From Chitinophagaceae bacterium (GTDB lineage Bacteria > Bacteroidota > Bacteroidia > Chitinophagales > Chitinophagaceae): a stretch of DNA of 32,603 bases. The notes under the pieces are model-generated. The model saw only the letters and a list, made by a program, of their open reading frames with translations, was not told the DNA's origin and made no database searches. The first letter of the stretch is position 1. The number at the start of each line of letters is the position of its first letter. Below are positions 14,387 through 23,333 of this stretch, one piece after another. The stretch is from the NCBI GenBank assembly GCA_020848815.1, contig JADLHL010000043.1, positions 1 to 32,603 of the forward strand, given 5' to 3'. The position numbers and the translations under genes are program-made.

Positions 14387-15886
14387 ATGTACCGTACCCT
14401 TTTATCCATTACGGCAGGGGCAATGCTGTCTGTATTGCTTACCGCCTGCGAAAAGAAAGACATGGGCAGTCAGCCCAAAGGCCCCGATGTGGAAGTAGTG
14501 GCCCTCACCAATGCCAATACCTTGGTCACGTTCAACGCATCTATGCCATCCAAAATTGATGCAACCGTTATGGTGACGCAATTGGCGGAAGGTGAAAAAT
14601 TGCTGAGCATCGATTTTAGGCCAGCCACCGGCGAATTGTATGGCCTGGGTAGCAGCAGTCGCATTTATGTCATCAACCGCGACAATGGAAAGGCCCGTGC
14701 CATTGGCAGCACCAGCTTTACACCGGCTATCAGCAGCAACATGACTGCTATTGATTTTAACCCCACGGTGGACCGCATTCGCCTGGTAGGCAGCACCGGA
14801 CAAAACCTGCGCCTGCATCCCGAAACCGGCGTGGTTGTAGCTACCGATGGCATCATCAATGGTGCATCGGCCAGCATTGGCGCCATTGGTTATACCAATG
14901 CTATGGCTGGTGCAGCAAGCACTGTGCTGTATGACATTGATGTAAAAAATGGAATGCTGTACAAGCAAGACCCACCCAACAATGGTACGCTGGTAGCAGT
15001 GGGAAGTTTGGGCTTCAGCAGCAGCATGATGAGTGGTTTTGATATTGCAGCTGGTACCAATACCGCCATTGCTACCGTAGCAGATGGCATGAGCAGCAAT
15101 CTGTACACCGTTGATTTAATGACGGGTAAGGCCAGCAGCATTGGTAAGCTGTCTGCAGCAGTGGTAGACATTGCCATACCCACTATGCCTGTAGCGTATG
15201 CAGTTACTGCCAGCAATCAATTACACATTTTCAATCCCAACCAACCGGCCAGTACTGTAGCCAAAGACATTACGGGTTTGCAAGCCATGGAAAAAATGCT
15301 GGGCATTGATTTTCGCCCGGCAAATGGTCAACTCTACGGACTGGGAAGCAGCGGCAGGCTGTATGCTTTCAACCTGGCTACCGGTGCCGCTACACAAGTG
15401 GGCAGCAGTTTTGGCACTGCACTCCTCGGCAGCGATTTTGGTTTTGACTTCAACCCTACGGTCGACCGCATTCGTGTGGTGAGCAACCTGGGTCAAAACC
15501 TGCGCATCAACCCTAACGATGGAGCTGTAGTAGCCGTAGATGGACTGTTGAATCCTGGAAGTCCCGCTGTGAGTGCCGCTGCTTACACCAACAATTTTGC
15601 GGGTACCAGCAGTACTGAGTTGTACGTGATAGATCATGTATCCGGCAAATTGTACCTGCAAAATCCACCCAACAATGGCACACTGGAATTAAAAGTCAGC
15701 CTGTCAGTTGGATTCTCTGCTGCCAATGGTTTTGATATTGGCAGCCGCTCTAACGAAGCATGGGCTATCTACAGCAGTGCCAGTGGCAACATGCTGGTAA
15801 AAATTAATTTGAAAGACGGCAGCACCAGCAGTCCAAAAGCATTTGCCCACGCAGCCACGGGCTTCGCTATTGGTACTGGTTTTTAA
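14387..15886 (+). CDS. Tandem DUF4394 lipoprotein
   Basis: A 499-residue predicted lipoprotein: signal MYRTLLSITAGAMLSVLLTAC with the lipobox Cys at 21. The body consists of two consecutive DUF4394 units. Landmark motifs recur 232 residues apart: IDFRPATGELYGLGSSSR (about 75-92) and IDFRPANGQLYGLGSSGR (about 307-324), then DFNPTVDRIR in both, then DPPNNGTL/NPPNNGTL. DUF4394 units are beta-rich and propeller-like; no activity is established, and they are found in secreted or surface proteins. ATG 14387 is chosen because it starts the signal peptide directly; 14363 is an in-frame alternative. Transcription ends at the hairpin at 15914-15942. GC content is back to the window's norm, unlike the preceding gene. 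Confidence 0.88.
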   Translation: MYRTLLSITAGAMLSVLLTACEKKDMGSQPKGPDVEVVALTNANTLVTFNASMPSKIDATVMVTQLAEGEKLLSIDFRPATGELYGLGSSSRIYVINRDNGKARAIGSTSFTPAISSNMTAIDFNPTVDRIRLVGSTGQNLRLHPETGVVVATDGIINGASASIGAIGYTNAMAGAASTVLYDIDVKNGMLYKQDPPNNGTLVAVGSLGFSSSMMSGFDIAAGTNTAIATVADGMSSNLYTVDLMTGKASSIGKLSAAVVDIAIPTMPVAYAVTASNQLHIFNPNQPASTVAKDITGLQAMEKMLGIDFRPANGQLYGLGSSGRLYAFNLATGAATQVGSSFGTALLGSDFGFDFNPTVDRIRVVSNLGQNLRINPNDGAVVAVDGLLNPGSPAVSAAAYTNNFAGTSSTELYVIDHVSGKLYLQNPPNNGTLELKVSLSVGFSAANGFDIGSRSNEAWAIYSSASGNMLVKINLKDGSTSSPKAFAHAATGFAIGTGF

Positions 15887-15913
15887 TTGTTGGCTGTTTC
15901 GTTTACCCTTGGA

Positions 15914-15942
15914 AGGTCCTGCTTCGGCAGGATCTTTTTTTT
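15914..15942 (+). terminator. Intrinsic terminator with UUCG tetraloop
   Basis: Arms AGGTCCTGC (15914-15922) and GCAGGATCT (15927-15935) pair over 9 bp with one G-U pair around a TTCG loop, followed by a T-run of eight (15935-15942). It ends the DUF4394 transcript. The T-run abuts the convergent mfd stop codon. Confidence 0.9.
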
Positions 15943-18900
15943 ATGGCAGCAATGCAGCCTCGTTATTTTTTGCTGTAGCAAAGGCATGCAGCTTTTGCAC
16001 AAATGCCAACAGCTTTTCCATGCTGGTCATATCTGTCACTACAAGAATACCATTTTTGCCCACTTGTTTCAGTTTGGCTTTGTTGGTTTCGGTTTGTATA
16101 AACTGCATGATTTTCATGAACACATCACTCTGGAAGTAAGGCGATTCGTGATTGGGTACAAAGAAGCATTTAAGCACATTGTCGCGGAGCAGCATTTTCT
16201 CAAAACCCAATGCCACCGCCAGTTTGCGGCTACGTACCGTGCGGAACAAATCTTCTACTTGAGGCGGCACTGCACCAAAGCGGTCGCTCAGTTCCTGATG
16301 AAATTCCTGTAGTTCTTCTTCGCTGTCAGAGTTGTCGAGGCGGGTGTACAAACTCAACCGTTCGGCAATGTTTTCTACGTAAGTATCCGGTATCAAAATT
16401 TCCAGATCGGTTTCAATGGTACAGTCGCTTACGTAATCGTCTTGCTGCGCTATCTCTTCTTTAAACAGGTCTTTGAATTGTTTGCGTTTGAGGTCACGAA
16501 TGGCCTCATCCAAAATTTTGTGGTACATCTCAAAACCAATTTCGGCAATGAAACCACTTTGCTCACCACCGAGTAAGTTGCCTGCACCACGTATGTCGAG
16601 ATCTCGCATGGCAATCTGAAATCCGCTACCCAAATCGCTAAACTGTTCCAGTGTTTGCAGGCGTTTGCGGCTATCGTGTGGCAGCGTACTCATGGGCGGA
16701 GCCAGCAGGTAGCAAAATGCTTTTTTATTGCTGCGACCAACACGGCCACGCAATTGGTGCAGGTCGCTCAAACCAAACTGATGCGCATTGTTTACGATGA
16801 TGGTGTTCACATTCGGAATGTCTACACCACTTTCTACAATGTTGGTACACACCAGCACATCGTAGCGTTTGTCCATAAAGTCGAGGATGGTGTCTTCGAG
16901 CTGGTCGCCATCCATTTGACCATGAGCAAATGCCACACTCAGGTCGGGGCAGAGGCCACGAATGAGTGCTGCCATTTCGCCCAAACTGGCTACGCGGTTG
17001 TGAATGAAAAACACTTGCCCGCCACGTTCTGTTTCGTAGTAAATGGCGTCGCGGATATTGTCTTCGTTAAACACCTGCACTTCGGTTTGCACCGGCTGCC
17101 GGTTGGGTGGTGGCGTGTTGATGATGCTCAAATCTCGGGCACCCATCAGGCTGAATTGCAAAGTGCGGGGGATGGGTGTTGCTGTCAGCGTCAAGCTGTC
17201 TACCGTTGTACGCAGTTGCTTCAGTTTTTCTTTGGCCGATACGCCAAATTTTTGCTCTTCATCAATAATCATGATGCCGAGATCTTTGAACTGCACCTCT
17301 TTTCCTAAAAGGGCATGCGTACCTACAATGATGTCTATTTTTCCTTCCTTCAGTTTTTGCAGCGTTTCTTTTTTCTCCTTGCTGCTTTTAAAACGATTGA
17401 TGAAATCAACCGTCACCGGAAAATCTTCCAACCGCTTACTGAAGGTTTTATAATGCTGATACGCAAGGATGGTTGTGGGTACCAGAATAGCAGCCTGCTT
17501 GCCATCCACCACGCTTTTAAATGCTGCACGTATGGCCACTTCTGTTTTGCCAAAGCCTACATCGCCACACACCAAGCGGTCCATGGGGCCCTCTTTTTCC
17601 ATGTCTTTCTTTACATCCGCACAAGCCTTGGCCTGGTCGGGTGTGTCTTCGTACATAAAGGAGGCTTCCAGTTCCGTTTGCATGTAGTTGTCGGGGCTGT
17701 GGGCAAAGCCTTTCTGCGCCTTGCGTTCGGCGTAGAGTTTAATCAGGTCTTCGGCAATATCCTTGATTTGCTTCGTCGTCTTTTCTTTCAACCTGTTCCA
17801 TGCATCGCTACCCAGTTTGTTCATTTTGGGCACATGGCCTTCTTTGCCGGTGTACTTACTAATCTTGTGTAACGAAGACAGATTGACGTAGAGCAAATCG
17901 CCATCCTTATAGCGAAGGCGAACCGCTTCTTGCATGCGGCCGTTTACATCCATTTTTTCCAACCCGCTGAAGATGCCCACGCCATGATCGATATGGGTAA
18001 CATAATCGCCGGGTTGCAGCTCCCGCAAGGTTTTGAGGGTGATGGCTTTGTTTTTGCTGAAAGCCTGCTTCACCTTGAACTTGTGGTAGCGCTGGAAAAT
18101 CTGGTGGTCGGTGTAGCACACCACTTTCAGGTCTTCATCAATATATCCTTCGTGAATACTTACGGCTACCGGATTGAACTGAATTTCTGTATTGAGATCG
18201 GTAAGGATGTTATAAATACGTTCGAGTTGCTTGGCCTGCTCGGCAAACAGGTAAATGGCAAATCCTTTTTGCTCCCAGCTTTTCAAATCGGCAATGAGCA
18301 AATTGAAATTGCGGTTGAAACTGGGCTGTGGTTTGGTGTTGAAAGGCACCACCGTTGTTTCTGCATTACTATTGTTTGCTTGAGCACATTTTCCATCAAA
18401 CACAATTTGATGACGCTGTGCCAGCAAGTCTTCAAATGCAGCAATGTCTACAAAATCGCCTTCGTTTACATTTTCTTTGGTGAGCGGTTTGTCTTCTTCG
18501 TCACCATTGTCCAACGCCGCACCGGGGTTGTCTTTCAGGTATTCCAGAAAAATCTGCAGCTGTTCTTTTTCCTGCTGCATTTTTTCGTGAATGAATGTCC
18601 AGTCGTTCATCCATACCACGGTATTTTCAGGCATAAATTCAAACAGCGATGTTTTCTCTTCCTGTTCAAATTGTGTTTCAATATTCGGGATGATGTTGAC
18701 CGACAACAGCTTGCGTTCACTGAGCTGTGTTTCCGGATCGAAGATGCGAATGCTGTCTACTTCGTTGCCGAAAAGTTCTATGCGGTATGGCTTTTCATTG
18801 CCAAAAGAATAGATGTCGAGAATGCCGCCACGTACGGCAAACTGGCCGGGCTCATACACAAAGTCTGTACGGGTAAAGCCCAGCATTACCAGTAGTTCCA

Positions 18901-19381
18901 GTATGCCTTCTACATTCAGCTCTTCGGCTTGTTTGATGCTGATGATATTGCCCGATAGTGTTTTGCTTACCACCACTTTTTCAAAAATGGCTTCGGGGTA
19001 GGTCACCAGTATTTTCTTGTTGCCGCCCGTGGCTATTTTGGTGAGTGCTTCCGTCCGCAGCATCACGTGGCTGCTGTTGAGCAACCGAAAGTTTTTGCTG
19101 TTTTTGAAGGAGCTGGGAAAGTAAAACAGGTCCAGCGCATTGGTAATGTTTTCGAGACTGTTGTGGAAGTACGCCGCGTCTTCTGCGTCTTCCAGAATTA
19201 CCACATGGTTGAGACCTGCAGCAGCGGGGTGTTCAAACACGGCCGCCATCGTCATGGCCTGGCTACTACCATGCAGCCCATGGGCGCTGATATGTTGGGG
19301 TTTGGCAAAAGCAAGCCTGTCCGCCAATTGAAAAATGCGGGGGTCATTGCGATACGTTTCCTTCAGCGCATCAAGATTCAT
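15941..19381 (-). CDS. mfd: Transcription-repair coupling factor Mfd
   Basis: A 1146-residue protein of the usual Mfd length. It recognises RNA polymerase stalled at lesions, pushes it off with its DNA translocase, and recruits UvrA. Order of parts: UvrB-like N-terminal domains (about 1-400); the CarD-like RNA-polymerase interaction domain (about 465-530; PGDYVTHIDHGVGIFSG); the superfamily 2 motor with Walker A GDVGFGKT (about 606-613), DEEQ at 707-710, LTATPIPRTLQFSLMGARDL, and QLRGRVGRS; and a C-terminal TRCF domain (about 1010-1110). All key motor motifs are intact. The start at 19381 (MNLDALKETYRNDPRIFQL) leaves 205 bp to the divergent receptor gene. Confidence 0.97.
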   Translation of the reverse strand: MNLDALKETYRNDPRIFQLADRLAFAKPQHISAHGLHGSSQAMTMAAVFEHPAAAGLNHVVILEDAEDAAYFHNSLENITNALDLFYFPSSFKNSKNFRLLNSSHVMLRTEALTKIATGGNKKILVTYPEAIFEKVVVSKTLSGNIISIKQAEELNVEGILELLVMLGFTRTDFVYEPGQFAVRGGILDIYSFGNEKPYRIELFGNEVDSIRIFDPETQLSERKLLSVNIIPNIETQFEQEEKTSLFEFMPENTVVWMNDWTFIHEKMQQEKEQLQIFLEYLKDNPGAALDNGDEEDKPLTKENVNEGDFVDIAAFEDLLAQRHQIVFDGKCAQANNSNAETTVVPFNTKPQPSFNRNFNLLIADLKSWEQKGFAIYLFAEQAKQLERIYNILTDLNTEIQFNPVAVSIHEGYIDEDLKVVCYTDHQIFQRYHKFKVKQAFSKNKAITLKTLRELQPGDYVTHIDHGVGIFSGLEKMDVNGRMQEAVRLRYKDGDLLYVNLSSLHKISKYTGKEGHVPKMNKLGSDAWNRLKEKTTKQIKDIAEDLIKLYAERKAQKGFAHSPDNYMQTELEASFMYEDTPDQAKACADVKKDMEKEGPMDRLVCGDVGFGKTEVAIRAAFKSVVDGKQAAILVPTTILAYQHYKTFSKRLEDFPVTVDFINRFKSSKEKKETLQKLKEGKIDIIVGTHALLGKEVQFKDLGIMIIDEEQKFGVSAKEKLKQLRTTVDSLTLTATPIPRTLQFSLMGARDLSIINTPPPNRQPVQTEVQVFNEDNIRDAIYYETERGGQVFFIHNRVASLGEMAALIRGLCPDLSVAFAHGQMDGDQLEDTILDFMDKRYDVLVCTNIVESGVDIPNVNTIIVNNAHQFGLSDLHQLRGRVGRSNKKAFCYLLAPPMSTLPHDSRKRLQTLEQFSDLGSGFQIAMRDLDIRGAGNLLGGEQSGFIAEIGFEMYHKILDEAIRDLKRKQFKDLFKEEIAQQDDYVSDCTIETDLEILIPDTYVENIAERLSLYTRLDNSDSEEELQEFHQELSDRFGAVPPQVEDLFRTVRSRKLAVALGFEKMLLRDNVLKCFFVPNHESPYFQSDVFMKIMQFIQTETNKAKLKQVGKNGILVVTDMTSMEKLLAFVQKLHAFATAKNNEAALLP

Positions 19382-19562
19382 AAGGGTGGCAAATGTAACA
19401 AATACCTAATGCCTGATACAAGCTTTTGGTTCGCTCTACTGTCATGTATTTGTCAGCTTCATCATTGCAGCAGTACTTCTTTCTGCATTGTGCCCTTGCT
19501 TTTCCTCATTGCGTAATCCGGTTTTCCGTTTACGTAACCTCTTTTTTTTTCGCAGCAAACAA

Positions 19563-19578
19563 TTTTGCAACTGCAAAA
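19563..19578. promoter_or_regulatory. Short dyad upstream of the TonB receptor start
   Basis: TTTTGCA, two bases, TGCAAAA: a perfect 7-bp dyad ending 8 bp before the receptor ATG at 19587. The spacer is too short for a hairpin, so if functional it would be a protein-binding site. It does not match the classical Fur box. Confidence 0.3.
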
Positions 19579-19586
19579 AAATAAGT

Positions 19587-21809
19587 ATGAGAAGCGTTTT
19601 ATTGACGATAGCAGTAGCACTGAATGGATGGAGCAGTATGGCACAACAAACCGACACACTCACTGCAAAAGAAGGGTATGTAAAAGATGTGACTGTTGTG
19701 GGACAGCATAGTCGTGCAGATATACATCAGCTGCCCGAGGTAGTTGGCACGGCCATTATGGCGGGTAAAAAGAACAGCCTGATTGTAATGGACAATGTGA
19801 ATGGAAATATTGTGACGAATACGATGCGGCAAGTAATGGCCAAAGTGCCGGGTGTGCATGTGTGGGAGAGTGATGGTAGCGGCATTCAGATTGGTGTGGC
19901 AGCACGTGGCCTTAGTCCCAATCGTAGTTGGGAATTCAATACACGGCAAAATGGCTATGATATTTCTGCCGATCCTTTTGGTTATCCCGAAGCATATTAC
20001 ACGCCGCAATTGCAAGCTGTGCAGCGTATTCAGGTGGTGCGTGGTGCCGGCTCCTTGCAGTACGGTCCGCAATTTGGCGGCATGCTCAACTTTGTGTTGC
20101 GTGATGGCAGCGACATTAATCAACCGTTTCAGTTTGAAACACAAAACACCGTTGGCTCCAATGGGTTGGTGAATACCTACAATGCATTGGGCGGCGAAAC
20201 GGAGAAACTGCACTATTATGCATTTTACGATCACCGGAGTGCAGATGGCTGGCGAGAAAATAGCCGATACAGAGTGGGCACTGGCTTTGCTACTCTTACC
20301 TATAAAGTGAATAAGCAACTGAGTATAACTGCTGAATATACCAACTGGCATGCCCGTAGCCAACAGCCCGGAGGCCTTACAGATGCTCAGTTTGCACAAA
20401 ACGACCGGCAAAGTTTTCGTTCGAGAAATTGGTTTGATTTGCTGTGGAATATCGGCGCCCTTAAAGCCAATTATACCATCAATGAAAAAAGCAGATTGCA
20501 AGCAACTTTATTTGCCTTTAGCGGTAATCGTAGCAGTGTTGGTTTTCTGGTTGCACCAAATGTAAAAGACAGCATCAATACAAATACGTTGGCATACAAC
20601 AACAGAACCGTTTTTGTAGATGAGTACCGTAACTGGGGGGCTGAAGTACGGTATCTCACAGATTATAAGCTGTTGGGTGGCAATAGTACATTTTCTGCCG
20701 GCGTTCGTTATTACAATGGCCTTACCCGTCGTTTCAACAATGGGAGGGGAACCACCAACGCAGATTATGACCTTACGCTTGTAGCGGACTATCAACAAAA
20801 GCTTCGTTTTAATACCAGCAATGTGGCGGCCTTTGCGGAGAATATTTTTCGCATTGGTAAAAAGTTGTTGCTGATACCTGGTATCCGCTTTGAGCAGGTG
20901 AGCAATACTGTATCTGGCCAAACAGGAGTAAGTAATGGCGTACCTGTAAAAGCGGCAGAAGCGAGCAGTAACCGCAGCTTTGCGCTGGCGGGGGTGGGTG
21001 CAGAATACCATATTGGCAGCACTGAATTGTATGCCAACTGGAGCCAGGCATACCGGCCAGTATTGTTTAGTGATCTTACTGCGCCTGTTACCACCGATGA
21101 AATAGACCCCAACCTCAAAGATGCCCGTGGGTACAATCTCGATTTGGGTTATCGTGGCAAGCTGAAAGACTACTTGTTTTTTGATATCGGTTTGTTTTAT
21201 CTGCAGTATAACAATCGTATCGGTTTGCTGGCACAGCAGCGGTTAGATGGTAGTTTTTACAACCTGCGTACCAATATTGGCAATAGTAACAGCAAAGGAG
21301 TGGAGGCACTGGTTGAGTTCAATCCGATAAAAGCATTTACTAATAATTTGAAAAGAGGTTCTTTTAGTGTGTTTGCATCTGTGGGTTATACCGATGCCCG
21401 CTATGCTGATTACAACGTGATCACCCGACAAGGAAATACATTGGTTACAACCAATTACTCCAATAAAAAAGTAGAGAATGCACCGGAATGGATTGTGCGA
21501 TATGGCATCAATTATTTTTGGAAAGGCCTTACTGCCACTATGCAATGGAGCTATGTGGGCGAAGCCTTTACGGATGCCAACAATACAGTAGCTCCTAGTG
21601 CCAATGGACAAAACGGTTTAATCCCCTCTTACCATGTTGGCGATATTAGTCTCAACTACGCTTTCAAAAAACGATTTACCATCAGGGCCGGGCTCAATAA
21701 CATAACCGATAAAAGCTACTTTACCCGCAGGGCTGGCGGCTACCCCGGCCCCGGCTTAATGCCTGCTGATGGCAGAAATGCATATGTAACTTTCGGTGCA
21801 AAGTTCTGA
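19587..21809 (+). CDS. TonB-dependent receptor, FecA-like
   Basis: A 740-residue outer-membrane receptor (signal peptide ending SSMAQ at about residue 20). The plug domain (about 30-170) has VMAKVPGVHVWESDGSGIQIGV, ARGLSPNRSWEFNTRQNGYD, ISADPFGYPEAYYTPQLQAV and RIQVVRGAGSLQYGPQFGGM; these blocks closely follow ferric-citrate receptor FecA. The remainder is a 22-strand-type barrel ending NAYVTFGAKF with a terminal Phe. There is no N-terminal carboxypeptidase-like or FecR-signalling domain. ATG 19587 is chosen because it begins the signal peptide. Ferric siderophore or citrate uptake powered by TonB is likely; the ligand is not provable here. A terminator follows, then a DoxX-like gene on the same strand. 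Confidence 0.93.
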   Translation: MRSVLLTIAVALNGWSSMAQQTDTLTAKEGYVKDVTVVGQHSRADIHQLPEVVGTAIMAGKKNSLIVMDNVNGNIVTNTMRQVMAKVPGVHVWESDGSGIQIGVAARGLSPNRSWEFNTRQNGYDISADPFGYPEAYYTPQLQAVQRIQVVRGAGSLQYGPQFGGMLNFVLRDGSDINQPFQFETQNTVGSNGLVNTYNALGGETEKLHYYAFYDHRSADGWRENSRYRVGTGFATLTYKVNKQLSITAEYTNWHARSQQPGGLTDAQFAQNDRQSFRSRNWFDLLWNIGALKANYTINEKSRLQATLFAFSGNRSSVGFLVAPNVKDSINTNTLAYNNRTVFVDEYRNWGAEVRYLTDYKLLGGNSTFSAGVRYYNGLTRRFNNGRGTTNADYDLTLVADYQQKLRFNTSNVAAFAENIFRIGKKLLLIPGIRFEQVSNTVSGQTGVSNGVPVKAAEASSNRSFALAGVGAEYHIGSTELYANWSQAYRPVLFSDLTAPVTTDEIDPNLKDARGYNLDLGYRGKLKDYLFFDIGLFYLQYNNRIGLLAQQRLDGSFYNLRTNIGNSNSKGVEALVEFNPIKAFTNNLKRGSFSVFASVGYTDARYADYNVITRQGNTLVTTNYSNKKVENAPEWIVRYGINYFWKGLTATMQWSYVGEAFTDANNTVAPSANGQNGLIPSYHVGDISLNYAFKKRFTIRAGLNNITDKSYFTRRAGGYPGPGLMPADGRNAYVTFGAKF

Positions 21810-21840
21810 TCACTTTTATCTTAATCATTTTGCCGTTGAA

Positions 21841-21867
21841 AAGGTCGCTGAAAAGCGGCCTTTTTTT
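21841..21867 (+). terminator. Intrinsic terminator after the TonB receptor gene
   Basis: Arms AAGGTCGCT (21841-21849) and AGCGGCCTT (21854-21862) pair with one G-U pair around a GAAA tetraloop, and Ts run to 21867. It separates the receptor transcript from the downstream DoxX-like gene. Confidence 0.88.
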
Positions 21868-21923
21868 ATAAAGGAAAGATTGAATGATATATATTAATAG
21901 TTCAAATCTTTGATCAACAACAT

Positions 21924-23231
21924 ATGGAATCAACACTCACCCCGCCATGGCCATTGTGGCGTCGCATTGGCTTTCGATTTGCGTTCGCTTATCTCTTGCT
22001 TACGTTTAATCCAATTTCTTTTCTTGAAATAATACCTGGCACCTCAGGTATAATGGAAGTTTTAAACGCCCCGTTGCTTTTTCTTGCAGAAAAGTTCAAC
22101 CAATATTTTCTACACATTGCCCATCCATTGGTAATGCCAAACGGAAGCGGTGATACATCTTTTGGGTGGGCGGTAATGTACACTACACTGCTGTTGGCTT
22201 TGTTGATTACGATTGTTTGGAGTTTGACAGGTCGTAAGACCATGCAGTACCATCGGCTCAACTATTGGTTGTGTATTGTGCTTCGTTATACACTTGCCAT
22301 GGTATGTTTTATGTATGGCATACAAAAGGTTTTTGCGCTGCAAATGCCGTTTCCAAATATGAGTCAACTAGCTACGCCTTTGGGCGATTTTTTGCCTATG
22401 CGTTTGTCGTGGATGTTTCTTGGATACAGTACACCGTATCAGGTTTTTTCTGGTGCGGCAGAGGTGCTGGCGGCCTTGCTACTGCTGTGGCGCCGCACGG
22501 TTACATTAGGCGCTTTAGTAGCGTTTGGGGTGATGGTAAATGTGGCTATGCTCAACCTGAGCTATGATATTCCGGTGAAAATTTATTCCATCCATTTGTG
22601 TGTAGTAAGCGGTTATTTATTGTGGCAGGAAAGAAGCCGGTTGATAGATTTCTTTTTGCTGAATAAGCCAGCTGCTGCATCGGTTTTGTTTACCCATACC
22701 TTTCCTAAAAAATGGATGCGCATTGGCCGTGTGGTAGCCAAAACATTGTTTGTAGTAGTGGCTATGGGTATGGCCACAGTAGGGGCAATAGAATACTATG
22801 TGGTAGTGCAAGAAGAATCAGTAAAAGAGTTGCCACCCATAAAGCCAGACATGTATGAGATAGAATACTGGGTGCAAAATGGAGATACCACAAGAGCCAG
22901 CTTTACTAATGACGGGCCATGGAAAGATGTTGTATTCGATTACAACGGACAAGGCAGTATCAATGCGGTGGACTCAATGTTCAGAGTGAGGTATGGCCGC
23001 AGTTATTTTTCGTACCAGCCCGATAGTACAGGCAAAACCCTGGCGTTCCGAAAAATGGCATTCGATAGTCTGCCGATCTTTACCCTTAGCATGCAATGGC
23101 CCGATAGCAATAGCATGCTGCTACAGGGTGTCATTCGTAAAGATTCGGTTATGATGCGATTGCGAAGAATGCACCGGCATTTTCAATTGACAGAAAAACA
23201 GTTTCATTGGTTGAGCGAAGCTAACCGATAA
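21924..23231 (+). CDS. DoxX-like membrane protein with C-terminal soluble domain
   Basis: A 435-residue protein. The first 270 or so residues carry about seven hydrophobic helices. The segments YTLAMVCFMYGIQKVFALQMP and QVFSGAAEVLAALLLLWRRT resemble the DoxX/DoxD fold (a conserved 'R...a..f...G..K' helix followed by 'G..e...a..Ll'). A further helix at about 270-292 precedes a soluble C-terminal domain (about 293-435; DMYEIEYWVQNGDTTRASF ... MRLRRMHRHFQLTEKQFHWL) that is probably extracytoplasmic. From memory, similar proteins occur singly in Bacteroidota and are annotated only as DoxX family; function is unknown. It follows the FecA-like gene but is separated by a terminator, so co-expression is uncertain. 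Confidence 0.65.
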   Translation: MESTLTPPWPLWRRIGFRFAFAYLLLTFNPISFLEIIPGTSGIMEVLNAPLLFLAEKFNQYFLHIAHPLVMPNGSGDTSFGWAVMYTTLLLALLITIVWSLTGRKTMQYHRLNYWLCIVLRYTLAMVCFMYGIQKVFALQMPFPNMSQLATPLGDFLPMRLSWMFLGYSTPYQVFSGAAEVLAALLLLWRRTVTLGALVAFGVMVNVAMLNLSYDIPVKIYSIHLCVVSGYLLWQERSRLIDFFLLNKPAAASVLFTHTFPKKWMRIGRVVAKTLFVVVAMGMATVGAIEYYVVVQEESVKELPPIKPDMYEIEYWVQNGDTTRASFTNDGPWKDVVFDYNGQGSINAVDSMFRVRYGRSYFSYQPDSTGKTLAFRKMAFDSLPIFTLSMQWPDSNSMLLQGVIRKDSVMMRLRRMHRHFQLTEKQFHWLSEANR

Positions 23232-23256
23232 GCTTGCTATAGTAAAAGTGCTAGCC

Positions 23257-23272
23257 ATTGATTGATTGATTG
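23257..23272. repeat. (ATTG)4 tetranucleotide repeat
   Basis: Four perfect tandem ATTG units lie 25 bp after the DoxX-like stop codon and immediately before the terminator hairpin. It is a simple-sequence repeat in non-coding DNA. Confidence 0.8.
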
Positions 23273-23275
23273 TGC

Positions 23276-23320
23276 AAAATGCGAACGCACGGCATAAATG
23301 GCCGTGCGTTCGCATTTTTA
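23276..23320. terminator. Bidirectional terminator, 18-bp perfect stem
   Basis: AAAATGCGAACGCACGGC (23276-23293) pairs perfectly with GCCGTGCGTTCGCATTTT (23301-23318) around a 7-nt loop. T-runs (or A-runs read from the other side) are built into both outer ends. It lies between the convergent DoxX-like and subtilase genes and should stop transcription from both sides. Confidence 0.9.
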
Positions 23321-23333
23321 TTGAGTTCAACTA

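Noticed and set aside
14247-14498. A short plus-strand frame before the DUF4394 gene that might be a transposase remnant.
   Set aside because: No transposase motif is present, and it overlaps the DUF4394 signal-peptide region in another frame.
21879-21912. Candidate promoter for the DoxX-like gene: ATTG, 22 bp, then AATCTTTG.
   Set aside because: The -7 box lacks the T of TAnnTTTG and would place transcription start about 5 bp before the ATG; too weak to list.
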